64,000 bases of DNA from Brevibacillus fluminis (lineage in GTDB: Bacteria; Bacillota; Bacilli; Brevibacillales; Brevibacillaceae): assembly GCF_003710825.1 (NCBI RefSeq), contig NZ_RHHQ01000020.1, forward strand, positions 111,141-175,140, given 5' to 3'. The notes under the pieces are model-generated. The model ran no database searches, was not told the origin of the DNA, and was given only the letters and a program-made list of their open reading frames with translations. A program made the translations under genes and the position numbers. Shown here in pieces: positions 6,974 to 16,296 of the stretch (positions are counted from its first letter, which is position 1; the number at the start of each line of letters is the position of its first letter).

Positions 6974-8735
6974 GGATAACCTCCTGACTGGCATCCTCTT
7001 TCGCGAGTTGATAAAATACTCCCTTTCGATCCATCAATTCATCATAAGTACCCGTTTCCGCGACTGTGCCATCATCCATAACGACGATTCGGTCGTAATT
7101 GCGAATGGTGCTCAGTCTGTGAGCTATCGTAATGATCGTGGCATGCTTGAGCTTATCCTGAAAGGCTTGAAGAACAAGCCGTTCCGATACGTTATCCAAT
7201 GCGGATGTAGGCTCATCCAAGATTACGATTGGGGTCCTTCGCAGAAACATTCTCGCCAAAGACAGCCGTTGCTTTTGTCCTCCAGACAGCTTTACTCCAC
7301 GTTCGCCCACCAATGTCTCATAGCCCTCGGGCAAATTCATGATCATCTCATGCAATTGTGCCGCACTGGCTGCCTCTCTTATTTCGTCTTCCGTGGCATC
7401 TGGTCGTGCAAATTGGATATTTTCGCGGATGGAAGAGCCGAACAAATAGACGTCTTGAAACACGATTGACATTGCAGTGCGTAGCGTGGCAAACGAATAG
7501 TCGGACACAGGCACCGAATCCAAACAGACTTGCCCTCGATCGGGATCATAAAATCGTCCAATCAATTTTACGAAAGTCGATTTTCCACAGCCGCTTTTCC
7601 CGACAATCGCCACTTTTTCGCCCGCGTGAATCGTTAACGTAACACCTTTTAACACTGGCTTCTTTCCTGGATACGAAAAATGAACGTCCTGGAGGGTGAT
7701 TTGACCATAAACGGTTTCTGGCGCATAAGGATCGGAGCGCTCTGCTACAACTGGTGTGGCATGCATAAATTCGTACAGGTTTTTCACCTGATACATGAGA
7801 ACTTTTTGTTCCGTGATCAGTGTGATCAGTGATGTCAAACGAAGCAAAGCATTGAAATAATAGAGCAAATACGCGACGAACTCACCTACCGTAAGGATCT
7901 GGTTCGAAATGGCGTAATAGCCATAAACAAACAAGATGATACAGCCGATGTAGTAGCTCAATCGTCTGATCGTTCCCCGCCAGTATGCGTACCAATAGCG
8001 CATCACGAAAAATTGGTTAACCTGATCCGTTGCATGCAATACTCGTTGCGAATCCCACTTTTGCGAAAAGGATGCGCGTAGTTCTGTTAACGCGGATATA
8101 CTTTCATATGCTTTTTGACCAAACTCCCTTTGGCTATTCGCTAACTTTTGCGCTGTCCACGAGGCTCTTTTTTCAAAATAAGGTCCGACCAAGTAGTAAA
8201 GGAGAAAACAGGGAAGGAACATGAGCGTCAGTGAGAAGCTCAAGGAAAACATCAGCATAAAAGAAATGCACGTAAAAATCGTGTTTTGCAATAATTCCGG
8301 GAAGTATTGACGGTATAATTTCTGCAGTGCGGAAACTTCGCTATTGAGTAGTGTTAAAATAGCACCGGCTGAAGTGTTTTCATAGTAGGAGAACCCGAGG
8401 CGACGCAACTGCTGAAAAATAGAAAGCTGCAAATCACGTGCAGTATTTTCCTGAATCATTCGTTGGAAAATTTCTTTTCCTGAACTGGCGCCGAATTTGA
8501 AGGCTAATACGAGAAGAATCAAGAAAATTCCGATGACAAATTCACTGTGATCTTTTGCTGGATACGTTACATCAAGAAAATGTTGAACAAATTTCGGAAT
8601 CATAAGCTCGCATATCGCTGCGATGAAGCCGCATATGCAAAGCAAAATCACCCCATTTTTGTAAGGTCGCATGAACGATAATGCCCATATGTATTGCTTC
8701 ATTTTCACCCTATCGTTTTCATATGATTCCTGCAC
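6966..8735 (-). CDS. ABC exporter half-transporter (TMD-NBD), first of pair
   Basis: 589 residues. A six-helix membrane domain precedes an ATPase with Walker A GKSGCGKST, LSGGQ and VILDEPTSALD. GTG 8735 is the likely start, with GGAGGAGG eight bases upstream; ATG 8702 is the alternative. It is the first gene of a two-gene operon. In heterodimeric type I exporters (BmrCD, TM287/288) one nucleotide site is usually degenerate. Here both Walker B motifs keep the catalytic Glu (DEA, DEP), so neither site is plainly dead by that criterion. Upstream (8760-8815) is AT-rich with a -35-like TTGACG and TAAAAT 19 bp apart. Confidence 0.9.
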   Translation of the reverse strand: MQESYENDRVKMKQYIWALSFMRPYKNGVILLCICGFIAAICELMIPKFVQHFLDVTYPAKDHSEFVIGIFLILLVLAFKFGASSGKEIFQRMIQENTARDLQLSIFQQLRRLGFSYYENTSAGAILTLLNSEVSALQKLYRQYFPELLQNTIFTCISFMLMFSLSFSLTLMFLPCFLLYYLVGPYFEKRASWTAQKLANSQREFGQKAYESISALTELRASFSQKWDSQRVLHATDQVNQFFVMRYWYAYWRGTIRRLSYYIGCIILFVYGYYAISNQILTVGEFVAYLLYYFNALLRLTSLITLITEQKVLMYQVKNLYEFMHATPVVAERSDPYAPETVYGQITLQDVHFSYPGKKPVLKGVTLTIHAGEKVAIVGKSGCGKSTFVKLIGRFYDPDRGQVCLDSVPVSDYSFATLRTAMSIVFQDVYLFGSSIRENIQFARPDATEDEIREAASAAQLHEMIMNLPEGYETLVGERGVKLSGGQKQRLSLARMFLRRTPIVILDEPTSALDNVSERLVLQAFQDKLKHATIITIAHRLSTIRNYDRIVVMDDGTVAETGTYDELMDRKGVFYQLAKEDASQEVIHA

Positions 8736-8841
8736 ACTTTCATCCTCCTCCAACTCTCATACCACTACGGTTGACGGACAAGTTACCATTTTACCATAAT
8801 TTAACGTTTTTTCGTCAATCCCCCTCCTCCACAAGCAAAAA

Positions 8842-8870
8842 TTGACAAGCCAATCTCTGCCTGCTACACT
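8842..8870 (+). promoter_or_regulatory. SigA-type promoter of proS
   Basis: TTGACA at 8842-8847, a 17-bp spacer and TACACT at 8865-8870. Transcription would start about 8878, at the head of the T-box leader. Confidence 0.8.
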
Positions 8871-8877
8871 CTTATCT

Positions 8878-9137
8878 CAAGAAAAACTTTTTTCTGGTAA
8901 ATCGGTTATGAAAGGACCTGCAGATCTGCACTGTGGCTCAGAGAGTCGATCCTTGTCTGGAAGATCGATACGCAGATGGTCTGCTCCCCATCCTGGAACC
9001 GCCGGCGATGAGCCGTGACGGCTGCCCTTCCGTTATTAGGGTTCTTATGAGCGGATTGCATGTGCACATGCAGTCAATCAGGGTGGTACCGCGGGTTATT
9101 CGTCCTCGTCCCTTTCTTGGGACGGGGATTTTTTATT
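8878..9137 (+). ncRNA. T-box leader (tRNA-Pro sensing) of proS
   Basis: The invariant T-box AGGGTGGTACCGCG is at 9080-9093, followed by a terminator (CCTCGTCCC/GGGACGGGG arms, 9103-9136, then T's). The stem I base pairs GGCTC with GAGCC and contains AGAGAG. GAA-CCG at 8996-9001 is a fitting specifier loop with a proline codon. Uncharged tRNA-Pro would bind the specifier and the T-box bulge, favouring the antiterminator and so proS expression. Confidence 0.9.
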
Positions 9138-9160
9138 TGAGATAAGGGAGTGAATGGAAA

Positions 9161-10627
9161 GTGGCAGAGCAAAAAGGACAGGTACGGCATATTACACCGC
9201 AGTCGGAAGACTTCTCACGCTGGTATTTGGATACGATTCGCAAGGCAGACCTGATGGACTACACGCCGGTTCGCGGCTGCATTGTGTTCAAGCCGGACGG
9301 TTTCGAGCTATGGGAGCACATCCAGGAAGCGATGGACAAACGCTTCAAGGAAACAGGCCACCGGAACGCCTATTTCCCGATGCTGATTCCCGAGTCGTTT
9401 TTCCAAAAAGAGAAGGAGCATATCGAAGGCTTCAATCCCGAGCTGCCGTGGGTGACGGAAGCTGGCGGCGAACCGCTGGAGGAAAAGCTGGCTCTGCGTC
9501 CGACATCGGAGACGATCATCGGCCACATGTACAGCCAATGGATTCAAAGCTACCGGGACTTGCCTGTGCTGATTAATCAATGGGCCAACGTCTTCCGCTG
9601 GGAAAAACGGACCATGCCGTTTTTGCGTACGTCCGAGTTCCTTTGGCAGGAAGGACACACCGCCCACGCAACCGAAGAGGAAGCGCGCCAGGAAACGATG
9701 CAGATGCTGGAAATTTATCGTGAGGTTGTCGAGGAAGTGCTCGCAATTCCGGTATGGAAGGGACAGAAAACGCCTAGCGAGCGATTTGCCGGAGCGGTCG
9801 ATACTTATTCCATCGAGGCAATGATGAAGGATGGTAAGGCGGTTCAGGCGGGCACGTCCCATTACTTGGGCGAAAACTTTTCCCGCGGGTTCGAGATCAA
9901 GTTCCTCGATCGCGACAACCAGTTCAAATACGTGCATACCACCTCTTGGGGCTCCTCGACTCGCCTGATCGGCTCATTGATCATGGTGCACGGGGACGAT
10001 CGCGGTCTTGCGCTGCCGCCGCGTGTCGCACCGATTCAACTGGTCATGATTCCAGTTGGCCCTGCCAAGCTGCAAGCCAAAGTCATGGAGACGTTCGATC
10101 CGTTGTTCGACGCAATCAAGCAGGCGGGCGTCCGCGTCAAAACCGACCTGCGGGAAGAAACGCCGGGCTGGAAGTTCAATGAATGGGAGATGCGCGGGGT
10201 GCCGATCCGTCTTGAGCTCGGTCCGCGCGATGTCGACAACAACCAGGTCATCCTGGCCCGACGTGATACCGGTGAAAAAATCACGGTGGCATTGGATCAG
10301 GCAGTGGATACGATCAAGCAGCTGCTCGTCGACATTCAAAACAACATGTTCCAAAAAGCGTTGGCGTTCCGCGATGCCCATTCGCATCTGGATGTCGATT
10401 CGCTCGATCAGCTAAATGAATTGATCAGCCGAACCGAGCAAGAAGGGCAGCCATCTGGATGGGTGCTGGCAGGCTGGTGCGGCACGAATGAGTGCGAGGC
10501 GAAAGTGAAGGAGGAAACCAAATTCACGTCGCGAAACATTCCATTTGAGCCACCTGCAGTGAAAGAAACGTGCATATGCTGTGGGCAGGCGGCGAAACAG
10601 ACCGTCTGGTTTGCCCGGGCGTATTGA
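9161..10627 (+). CDS. proS: Prolyl-tRNA synthetase, ProS type 3 (archaeal/eukaryal-like)
   Basis: 488 residues, class II aminoacyl-tRNA synthetase charging tRNA-Pro. Motif 2 is visible as NQWANVFRWEKR, and motif 3 as RGLALPPRVAP. The C-terminal region has a four-Cys zinc-type site (CGTNEC near 446 and CICC near 475). There is no INS editing domain, as is normal for this ~480-residue type and unlike the ~570-residue bacterial form. A GTG start lies ~12 bases after AGGGAG. A stand-alone YbaK editing-type protein is encoded at 33118. Controlled by the T-box in front. Confidence 0.95.
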   Translation: MAEQKGQVRHITPQSEDFSRWYLDTIRKADLMDYTPVRGCIVFKPDGFELWEHIQEAMDKRFKETGHRNAYFPMLIPESFFQKEKEHIEGFNPELPWVTEAGGEPLEEKLALRPTSETIIGHMYSQWIQSYRDLPVLINQWANVFRWEKRTMPFLRTSEFLWQEGHTAHATEEEARQETMQMLEIYREVVEEVLAIPVWKGQKTPSERFAGAVDTYSIEAMMKDGKAVQAGTSHYLGENFSRGFEIKFLDRDNQFKYVHTTSWGSSTRLIGSLIMVHGDDRGLALPPRVAPIQLVMIPVGPAKLQAKVMETFDPLFDAIKQAGVRVKTDLREETPGWKFNEWEMRGVPIRLELGPRDVDNNQVILARRDTGEKITVALDQAVDTIKQLLVDIQNNMFQKALAFRDAHSHLDVDSLDQLNELISRTEQEGQPSGWVLAGWCGTNECEAKVKEETKFTSRNIPFEPPAVKETCICCGQAAKQTVWFARAY

Positions 10628-10635
10628 TGATGTAA

Positions 10636-10669
10636 GCAAAAAGGAGGCGCGAGATGTGCCTCCTTTTTT
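10636..10669. terminator. Bidirectional terminator between proS and kimA
   Basis: Arms AAGGAGGC and GCCTCCTT with A's before and T's after serve both convergent genes. Confidence 0.9.
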
Positions 10670-10679
10670 GCGTCCGCAT

Positions 10680-12491
10680 TCACTTCTTCAAATAATAAGG
10701 CACCATCGCGATCTTTACATTTTCTTTGGCGAACAAATACGCGCGCAAGAACAGGCTGGTCTGGTTGTGCAGCAGGTTTTGCCACCAGTGGCGTGTGACG
10801 AAATAGGGGATCATGATCGTGACGTGATCGGTTTCCGCTGTTTTCCATTCCACTGTATCAATGAACTTGGTCAGCGGTTTGACGATGCTGCGGTAATGCG
10901 AGCGTAGTACAATCAAGCGGACGCCCGGATTCCATTCGTCCCAGCGCTTCTCCATCCGATGCAACGATTCGTCGTCAAAACCGACATAGACCGCGATGAT
11001 GTTATCGGACAACGACTGGGCGTAGCTTATTGTATTACGTACTACCTGCGTGATTCCCCCGACCGGGATGACAATGACGCTGCCCTTCTTGCTCGGCTTC
11101 TCATGATCAATATCGAGGCGCAGCTCGTCGGCCAATGCGTGGTAATGCTGGTTGATTTTTTTGAAAATGAAAATGACCGCAGGCAGGAACAAAAAGATCA
11201 TCCACACTTGGGAGAACTTGGTGATCAAAAAGATAAGCGTAATCGTCAAGGTGGTCAGCATTCCGACCGTATTGATCAAAAACGGCACGATCCAGCCGGA
11301 CGGCTTTTTGACGATCCATCGTTTCATCATGCCCGCCTGCGAGAGCGTAAACGGAATGAACACCCCTACGGCATACAGCGGAATCAGGCTCTCCGTCTCG
11401 CCCTTTGAGGCAATGATCAGCAACCCTGATAGTACACCAAGGACGATGATCCCGTTGGAAAAGCCAAGCCGATCGCCCCTGACCATAAACATGTTGGGCA
11501 TGAAGCGGTCGCTCGCCAGCATGAATGCCAAGAGCGGAAAGGCTGCAAACGCGGTATTCGCGGCCAAAAACAGGATCAGCGCCGTCACCGCCTGGATGAA
11601 GTAATAAATGATGCCGCGGCCAAACGTTGCCGAGGCAATTTGCGACACGACGGTTTCATTCGGCTTGGGCGCGATTCCAAACCCGTATGCGAGCAAGCTG
11701 ATCCCGATAAACATTGCGCCCAGTATGCCTCCCATAATCACCAACGTCTTGGCGGCATTTTTTTCGGCAGGCGCCATGAAATTGGGGATCGCGTTGGATA
11801 CCGCCTCGACTCCGGTTAACGCAGAGCACCCAGAGCTGAACGCCTTCAGCAGCAAAAACAGCGACATGCCGGAGACAACGGTGCCGATGGCTGGTGGAGT
11901 CGCATGGATATTTCCGGCCATATATTGCACCGCACCGCCAATGATCAGCAGAAAAACAGCCAAAACGAACAAATAGACCGGATACATCAAAATGGAAGCC
12001 GACTCGGTGATGCCGCGTAAATTGAGCAGCGTGATGACGATGATCATGAACAGCGAGATGAAGACCCGATGACCATGCAAGGAAGGAAAAGCGGACGTGA
12101 TCGCATCCGTTCCTGCCGACGAGCTGACGGCGACGGTCAAAATATAATCGACCAAAAGCGAGCCGCCCGCCACTAAGCCAAACGGCACACCTAGATTATC
12201 TTTGGCGACGATATACGCCCCTCCCCCCATCGGGTAGGCGTAGATCGTCTGCCGATAGGACAGAATCAAGATTGTCAAAAGGCCGAGCACTGCAATCGAA
12301 ATTGGCAAGGAGTACCAGAGTGCAGCCGCCCCCACTGTCACCAAGACGAGCAAAATTTGTTCCGTTCCATATGCGACCGAGGAAAGCGCGTCTGAAGACA
12401 GGACCGCTAACGCCTTCAGCTTGGATAGCTTTTCTTCCGCTAACTCATGGGATTTCATCGGCCGTCCGATAAGCAATCGTTTTAGTTTCAT
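10680..12491 (-). CDS. kimA: KimA-type high-affinity potassium importer
   Basis: 603 residues with about 12 membrane helices in the first ~440 residues, then a cytoplasmic UspA-like C-terminal domain. The sequence follows B. subtilis KimA (YdaO) closely: IGRPMKSHELAEEKL, SSDALSSVAYGTEQILL and AYPMGGGAYIVAK. KimA is a proton-coupled K+ uptake protein of the APC fold, inhibited by c-di-AMP. ATG 12491 gives the family's N-terminus; the upstream extension is not conserved. In B. subtilis a c-di-AMP (ydaO) riboswitch precedes the gene, but I do not see its conserved elements in the ~200 bases upstream here. Confidence 0.9.
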   Translation of the reverse strand: MKLKRLLIGRPMKSHELAEEKLSKLKALAVLSSDALSSVAYGTEQILLVLVTVGAAALWYSLPISIAVLGLLTILILSYRQTIYAYPMGGGAYIVAKDNLGVPFGLVAGGSLLVDYILTVAVSSSAGTDAITSAFPSLHGHRVFISLFMIIVITLLNLRGITESASILMYPVYLFVLAVFLLIIGGAVQYMAGNIHATPPAIGTVVSGMSLFLLLKAFSSGCSALTGVEAVSNAIPNFMAPAEKNAAKTLVIMGGILGAMFIGISLLAYGFGIAPKPNETVVSQIASATFGRGIIYYFIQAVTALILFLAANTAFAAFPLLAFMLASDRFMPNMFMVRGDRLGFSNGIIVLGVLSGLLIIASKGETESLIPLYAVGVFIPFTLSQAGMMKRWIVKKPSGWIVPFLINTVGMLTTLTITLIFLITKFSQVWMIFLFLPAVIFIFKKINQHYHALADELRLDIDHEKPSKKGSVIVIPVGGITQVVRNTISYAQSLSDNIIAVYVGFDDESLHRMEKRWDEWNPGVRLIVLRSHYRSIVKPLTKFIDTVEWKTAETDHVTIMIPYFVTRHWWQNLLHNQTSLFLRAYLFAKENVKIAMVPYYLKK

Positions 12492-12718
12492 GACCTCACA
12501 AGTCCTCCCCTGCATTTGTCAGAAAAGCCCCGATCCAGTTGTTCTGGCAAATGACGCATGAACCTACATTATCTGTATCTAGTTTGCACCTCGATGGTTC
12601 GGTTATGATATCCACTTTGTTCCGTTCCTGAGCGCCCAAATGGCTGCAACGAAAAAAAGTTAATGATAAAATCAGAAACATAGAGAGAAAAAATGCTCAG
12701 CATATGGAGGGGTATTGG

Positions 12719-13345
12719 GTGATTACGTTTCAAACGCTACTCGCATTTGTCTTGATTGTATTGAGTCTGTTTGTCATTCCGGGCCCAGCTGTCCTACTCA
12801 CGGTGACGCGCAGCTTGCATAGCGGCCGCAAAGCTGGGATTTTGGCCGGACTCGGAATCGCCACCGGTGATTTGATTCATACGTTGTTTGCCGCTGTAGG
12901 GCTGTCAGCCATTTTGATGACGTCTGCGCTCGCCTTCAATATCGTCAAATTTGCAGGCGCGGCTTACTTGCTTTACCTTGGCATCCGGGCCATCATGGAG
13001 CGCCCTGCCGATCCTCAAATGCCGACCGTGCAAAAATTGACGCCGCTTGGTACCTATAGCCAAGCCATCTTGGTGGAAGTGCTGAATCCAAAAACCGCGC
13101 TTTTCTTTTTGGCGTTTTTACCGCAGTTCGTCCATCCGGAAAGCGGTGCGTCCTTCATGCAGTTCCTCTCCCTCGGTCTCATCTTTGTGCTGTTGAGCAT
13201 CATCTATACGACGTTAATTGCGGTGACAGCACGCATGCTCGGCCAGCTGGTCAAGCGAATTTCGTGGCTTGGGCGATGGAGCGGTAAAATCGTCGGCGCG
13301 ATATACATCGGTTTAGGCTTGAAAGTGGCACTCCAAAGCCGCTGA
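12719..13345 (+). CDS. LysE/RhtB-family amino-acid exporter
   Basis: 208 residues with about six membrane helices. The N-terminal VIPGPAVLLTVTRSL is the LysE/RhtB signature, and NPKTALFFLAFLPQF marks helix 4. The family exports amino acids such as lysine, homoserine, threonine or leucine by proton antiport; the substrate cannot be told. GTG 12719 is preferred because GGAGGGG lies six bases before it. An ATG at 12704 sits upstream of that site. Divergent from kimA; no regulator adjoins. Confidence 0.85.
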   Translation: MITFQTLLAFVLIVLSLFVIPGPAVLLTVTRSLHSGRKAGILAGLGIATGDLIHTLFAAVGLSAILMTSALAFNIVKFAGAAYLLYLGIRAIMERPADPQMPTVQKLTPLGTYSQAILVEVLNPKTALFFLAFLPQFVHPESGASFMQFLSLGLIFVLLSIIYTTLIAVTARMLGQLVKRISWLGRWSGKIVGAIYIGLGLKVALQSR

Positions 13346-13353
13346 TCTGTACA

Positions 13354-13395
13354 AAAAAACCGACAGGCTCGCAATCGCTGCCTGTCGGTTTTTTG
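13354..13395. terminator. Bidirectional terminator
   Basis: AAAACCGACAGGC and GCCTGTCGGTTTT arms, T-rich on both strands, lie between two convergent genes. Confidence 0.9.
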
Positions 13396-13410
13396 CTGTT
13401 TCATTAGAGC

Positions 13411-15063
13411 TTATTTGACGATTTTGATGTCTTTCATATAGGCATTCCATGTCCAGAGCGGCGTTTCCGAGTAGCCGTCTACACCCTCTACCCCTTTTGT
13501 GGTCACCATGATCTGCTTCGGATGGTCGAGCATGATCCAAGGCGTCTCTTCTGCGATGATTTTCTCGGCTTGAATCATCAAGTCTGCCCGCTGGTTGTCA
13601 TCGATCAGCTTGCTCTGCTCATCCAAAAGTTTGTCAAGCTCAGGATTGCGGTAGTTGGCATAGTTCGCCCCGCCCTCACCCACATAGGCGGAATGGAAAA
13701 TCGGCACCAAATTGCCGGACGGATCAGGGAAATCCGAGCCCCAGTCGTTGGCAATGATATCATAGTCGCGCGCGCCGCCGAATCCGCGTGTGGTCAATTC
13801 CTCACCGGTCACCTTCTCAATCTCCAGATTGATACCCAACGGTTTGACCGCCGCTTGCAGTGCGAGCACTGAATTCATCTTTAGCGTGTCATTATCGGTC
13901 AAAATTTTGGCGCTAAAGCCGTTAGGCACGCTCGATTCGGCCAGCAGCTGCTTGGCTTTGTCCAGATTGTACGCGTAATCGGGCAGCTCTTTGTAAGCCA
14001 CCTCCCACTTGTCTTTGGCAAACGTCCAAAGTGTCGGGGAAACAGGGACAGCGCGTGCCGGCATACCCATTCCACGGACGATCTGGTCCATGATCTTCTG
14101 CTTGTCGAGAGCGTAGTTCATCGCTTGCCGCACTTTCACGTCGTTGAACGGCTTGCGCTGGGTATTGAAGGCGATCACGTCATTGCGCAAACCATCTACC
14201 TTCTGGATATTCACATTGTCCATGCCTTCCACGACTTCCACCAAGTCGAGCGGCAGCCCGATCAGCATGTTGATCTGTCCCGTCTTCAATCCAGTCACGC
14301 GAGTCGTTCCTTCGGGGATGACTTTGTAGACGACTTTATCTAAGTAAGGGCCGCCCGTTTTATCCCAATAGTTCGTGTTTTTCTCGATGACGATTTCGCT
14401 TCCTGTTTTCCAGCTGACATACTTGAATGGGCCTGTGCCCAGTACGCCGCCATCCGGTTTGCCGAAATTGTCTTTATGCGCTTCGTAATATTTTTTGCTG
14501 ATGACGTGGCCTGCCGGCGTTCCCATGACATAACGCCAGAGCGCGTCCGGCTTTTTCAGCGTCACTTTGACCGTCCATTCATCAGCCTTCTCGATTTTGT
14601 CCACATTTTCATACATCCAGCCCAGATAGGAGGCCGTTTTCGGGTCTCTGGTACGCTCCATGGAAAAAATAACATCGTCGATTGTCATTGGACTGCCATC
14701 GGAGAAGGTCACGTCCTTACGTAAATAATACAAATAGGTGACAGGGTCTTTGGCTTCCCAACGTTCCGCCAGGCTTGGGGCGAGCTGGGAGTTTTTATCA
14801 TATTTCAGCAGCCCTTCCGTGATCTGATCTACGACCGCATCGGTCGACGGGTCATAGGCGAAAGCGGGGTCGACCGCAACGATATCGTAGCCGAGCCCGA
14901 ACGTTAGCGTCCCTCCCATTCCGGCCGCTTTCGGCTGCTCTGCGCCTTCCGTCTTCGGCGCACTTTGCGGCGCATCTGCCGGTGTTTGGCTCGCACATCC
15001 CGCCGCGAGTACGAGACTTGCCATTATGGGACCGACCGTCCATCTTTTTAAAAGCCCTCTCAT
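13411..15063 (-). CDS. Oligopeptide/dipeptide-binding lipoprotein (SBP family 5)
   Basis: 550 residues. The lipoprotein signal is AAGC (Cys ~23) and an Ala/Pro/Lys linker follows. The solute-binding family 5 fold is recognisable from TFGLGYDIVAVDP, the DPVTYLYYLRKDVTFSDG motif and VRQAMNYALDKQKI. It would deliver peptides or similar ligands to an ABC importer, but no permease or ATPase gene is adjacent. It is therefore an orphan that may share the Opp-type transporter at 53843-57671 or one elsewhere. A ~236-bp stretch upstream contains two terminator hairpins. Confidence 0.88.
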   Translation of the reverse strand: MRGLLKRWTVGPIMASLVLAAGCASQTPADAPQSAPKTEGAEQPKAAGMGGTLTFGLGYDIVAVDPAFAYDPSTDAVVDQITEGLLKYDKNSQLAPSLAERWEAKDPVTYLYYLRKDVTFSDGSPMTIDDVIFSMERTRDPKTASYLGWMYENVDKIEKADEWTVKVTLKKPDALWRYVMGTPAGHVISKKYYEAHKDNFGKPDGGVLGTGPFKYVSWKTGSEIVIEKNTNYWDKTGGPYLDKVVYKVIPEGTTRVTGLKTGQINMLIGLPLDLVEVVEGMDNVNIQKVDGLRNDVIAFNTQRKPFNDVKVRQAMNYALDKQKIMDQIVRGMGMPARAVPVSPTLWTFAKDKWEVAYKELPDYAYNLDKAKQLLAESSVPNGFSAKILTDNDTLKMNSVLALQAAVKPLGINLEIEKVTGEELTTRGFGGARDYDIIANDWGSDFPDPSGNLVPIFHSAYVGEGGANYANYRNPELDKLLDEQSKLIDDNQRADLMIQAEKIIAEETPWIMLDHPKQIMVTTKGVEGVDGYSETPLWTWNAYMKDIKIVK

Positions 15064-15196
15064 TCTAATCCCCCCATCTTATACTTGATGAATATATATA
15101 GAAATCATTATATCCTTTTCGTTTTTTGAACATTTTAACAATTCTATCTTTTCATCTGCAATATTCTATCATGTTTGGTTCAACGTTGGCATGCTC

Positions 15197-15226
15197 GAAA
15201 AAACCGGACAAGTCATTGTCCGGTTT
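15197..15226. terminator. Hairpin terminator
   Basis: Perfect arms AAAACCGGACAA and TTGTCCGGTTTT around a four-base loop, beginning A-rich and ending T-rich. Confidence 0.75.
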
Positions 15227-15247
15227 TACGATTCCTAATCATTTGTC

Positions 15248-15289
15248 AAAACAGCAAGACTGATCGAAGGATCAACCTTGCTGCTTTTT
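15248..15289 (-). terminator. Terminator of the quinol monooxygenase unit
   Basis: CAGCAAG and CTTGCTG arms, an inner GATC/GATC pair and a T-run on the plus side. The position just past the stop at 15301 fits termination of the minus-strand unit, though the T-run favours the plus strand. Possibly bidirectional. Confidence 0.55.
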
Positions 15290-15300
15290 TACATTGTGAA

Positions 15301-15597
15301 TTACAGCTTCACAGGCTCTCCTGCGAATACTTCTAATTCCATTAGTGTCGCGAAAAAGGAGGGGGCTTGCTTCACAAACGCCTGAAAATGGGCGCTTTTA
15401 TTGTGCTCCGCTACTGCGTCAGCGTCCTTCCACTTCTCTACCATGGTGTAGCGATATGCCTGCTCTGTGCTTTTCAGAAGGGTGTAACCCACATTCCCTT
15501 CTTCAGCTTGGCTGGCAGCAACCAGAGCTTTGACCGCTTGAAGGAAGGCTTCTTCCTGTGCGGGAATCACCTGCAGATGGGCATGTATAAGAAGCAT
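15301..15597 (-). CDS. Antibiotic-biosynthesis-monooxygenase-fold protein (putative quinol monooxygenase)
   Basis: 98 residues with an ABM (YgiN-like) ferredoxin fold: HAHLQVIPAQEEAFLQAV, then EEGNVGYTLLKS and YTMVEKWKDADAVAEHNKS. YgiN oxidises quinols, and other members degrade haem or act on polyketides. ATG 15597 follows a GGGGG site nine bases upstream. It lies 30 bp after a nitroreductase gene and a MarR gene on the same strand. The set resembles quinone/electrophile-stress units (MhqR or YodB type), which supports a quinone-related role by context only. Confidence 0.8.
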   Translation of the reverse strand: MLLIHAHLQVIPAQEEAFLQAVKALVAASQAEEGNVGYTLLKSTEQAYRYTMVEKWKDADAVAEHNKSAHFQAFVKQAPSFFATLMELEVFAGEPVKL

Positions 15598-15627
15598 GGT
15601 TTTCAACCCCCTTTCAACGAATTGAGA

Positions 15628-16269
15628 TTATTTCCAGGTCGCCACTGTCTCGACGGGCAGCCTGTAAGACGGGTATCCTTCCTTTGCTGCTTTCCCGATG
15701 CTTATCAGCATGATCGGTTGGTAGCGATCCTTGTCCATATCAAACGCCTCTGCGATTTGATCCTTTTCATAGCCCCCGATCGGATTGGTGTCATAGCCAA
15801 ATGAACGGGCAACCAACATCAATTGCATGGATACGAGGCCAGCATCGATAAAATTCACATCCCGTAGGTCAGAAGCTGGCAAATTGGCGTAATATGGCTT
15901 TACGGCCTTCAACTGCATGTCCTTCACTTCCTGTGGCATGTATCCGAGCTCGACAGATTTTTCAAAGATCTCATCCATATATTCCACATTATTCATGTCG
16001 ACGAATACGGCGATGACAGCGGAAGAAGTGAGTACCTGCGTTTTGTTGAAGCGTGCCAGCTCTGCAAGCTTTTCTTTCCCTTCCTGACTTTCGATTACCA
16101 CAAAGCGCCAAGGCTGCATGTTAACCGATGATGGGGCACGTGTGGCTCCCTCTAAAATTTCGGTCATTTCCTCTCGGCTGATTTTTACTTCAGGATCATA
16201 CATTTTGACAGAACGACGACCATACGTGATTTCACGAAAATCATTTGTTCTTTGCAATGTGCTTATCAT
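15628..16269 (-). CDS. Nitroreductase-family NAD(P)H:FMN oxidoreductase
   Basis: 213 residues. The nitroreductase fold starts at RRSVKMYDPEVKISREEM (the FMN phosphate Arg pair). RAPSSVNMQPWRFVVI is the typical ApSs-N-qPW motif, and DAGLVSMQLMLVARSFG is the dimer helix. Such enzymes reduce quinones, nitro compounds or flavins. ATG 16269 follows AAAGGAG. It is the middle gene of marR - nitroreductase - monooxygenase, only 27 bp after marR. Confidence 0.88.
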   Translation of the reverse strand: MISTLQRTNDFREITYGRRSVKMYDPEVKISREEMTEILEGATRAPSSVNMQPWRFVVIESQEGKEKLAELARFNKTQVLTSSAVIAVFVDMNNVEYMDEIFEKSVELGYMPQEVKDMQLKAVKPYYANLPASDLRDVNFIDAGLVSMQLMLVARSFGYDTNPIGGYEKDQIAEAFDMDKDRYQPIMLISIGKAAKEGYPSYRLPVETVATWK

Positions 16270-16296
16270 GTGAAAACAGACTCCTTTTACGTACAA

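Noticed and set aside
12492..12718. Possible c-di-AMP (ydaO) riboswitch in front of kimA
   Set aside because: The conserved internal-loop sequences of that class could not be found by eye, and the gap is short.
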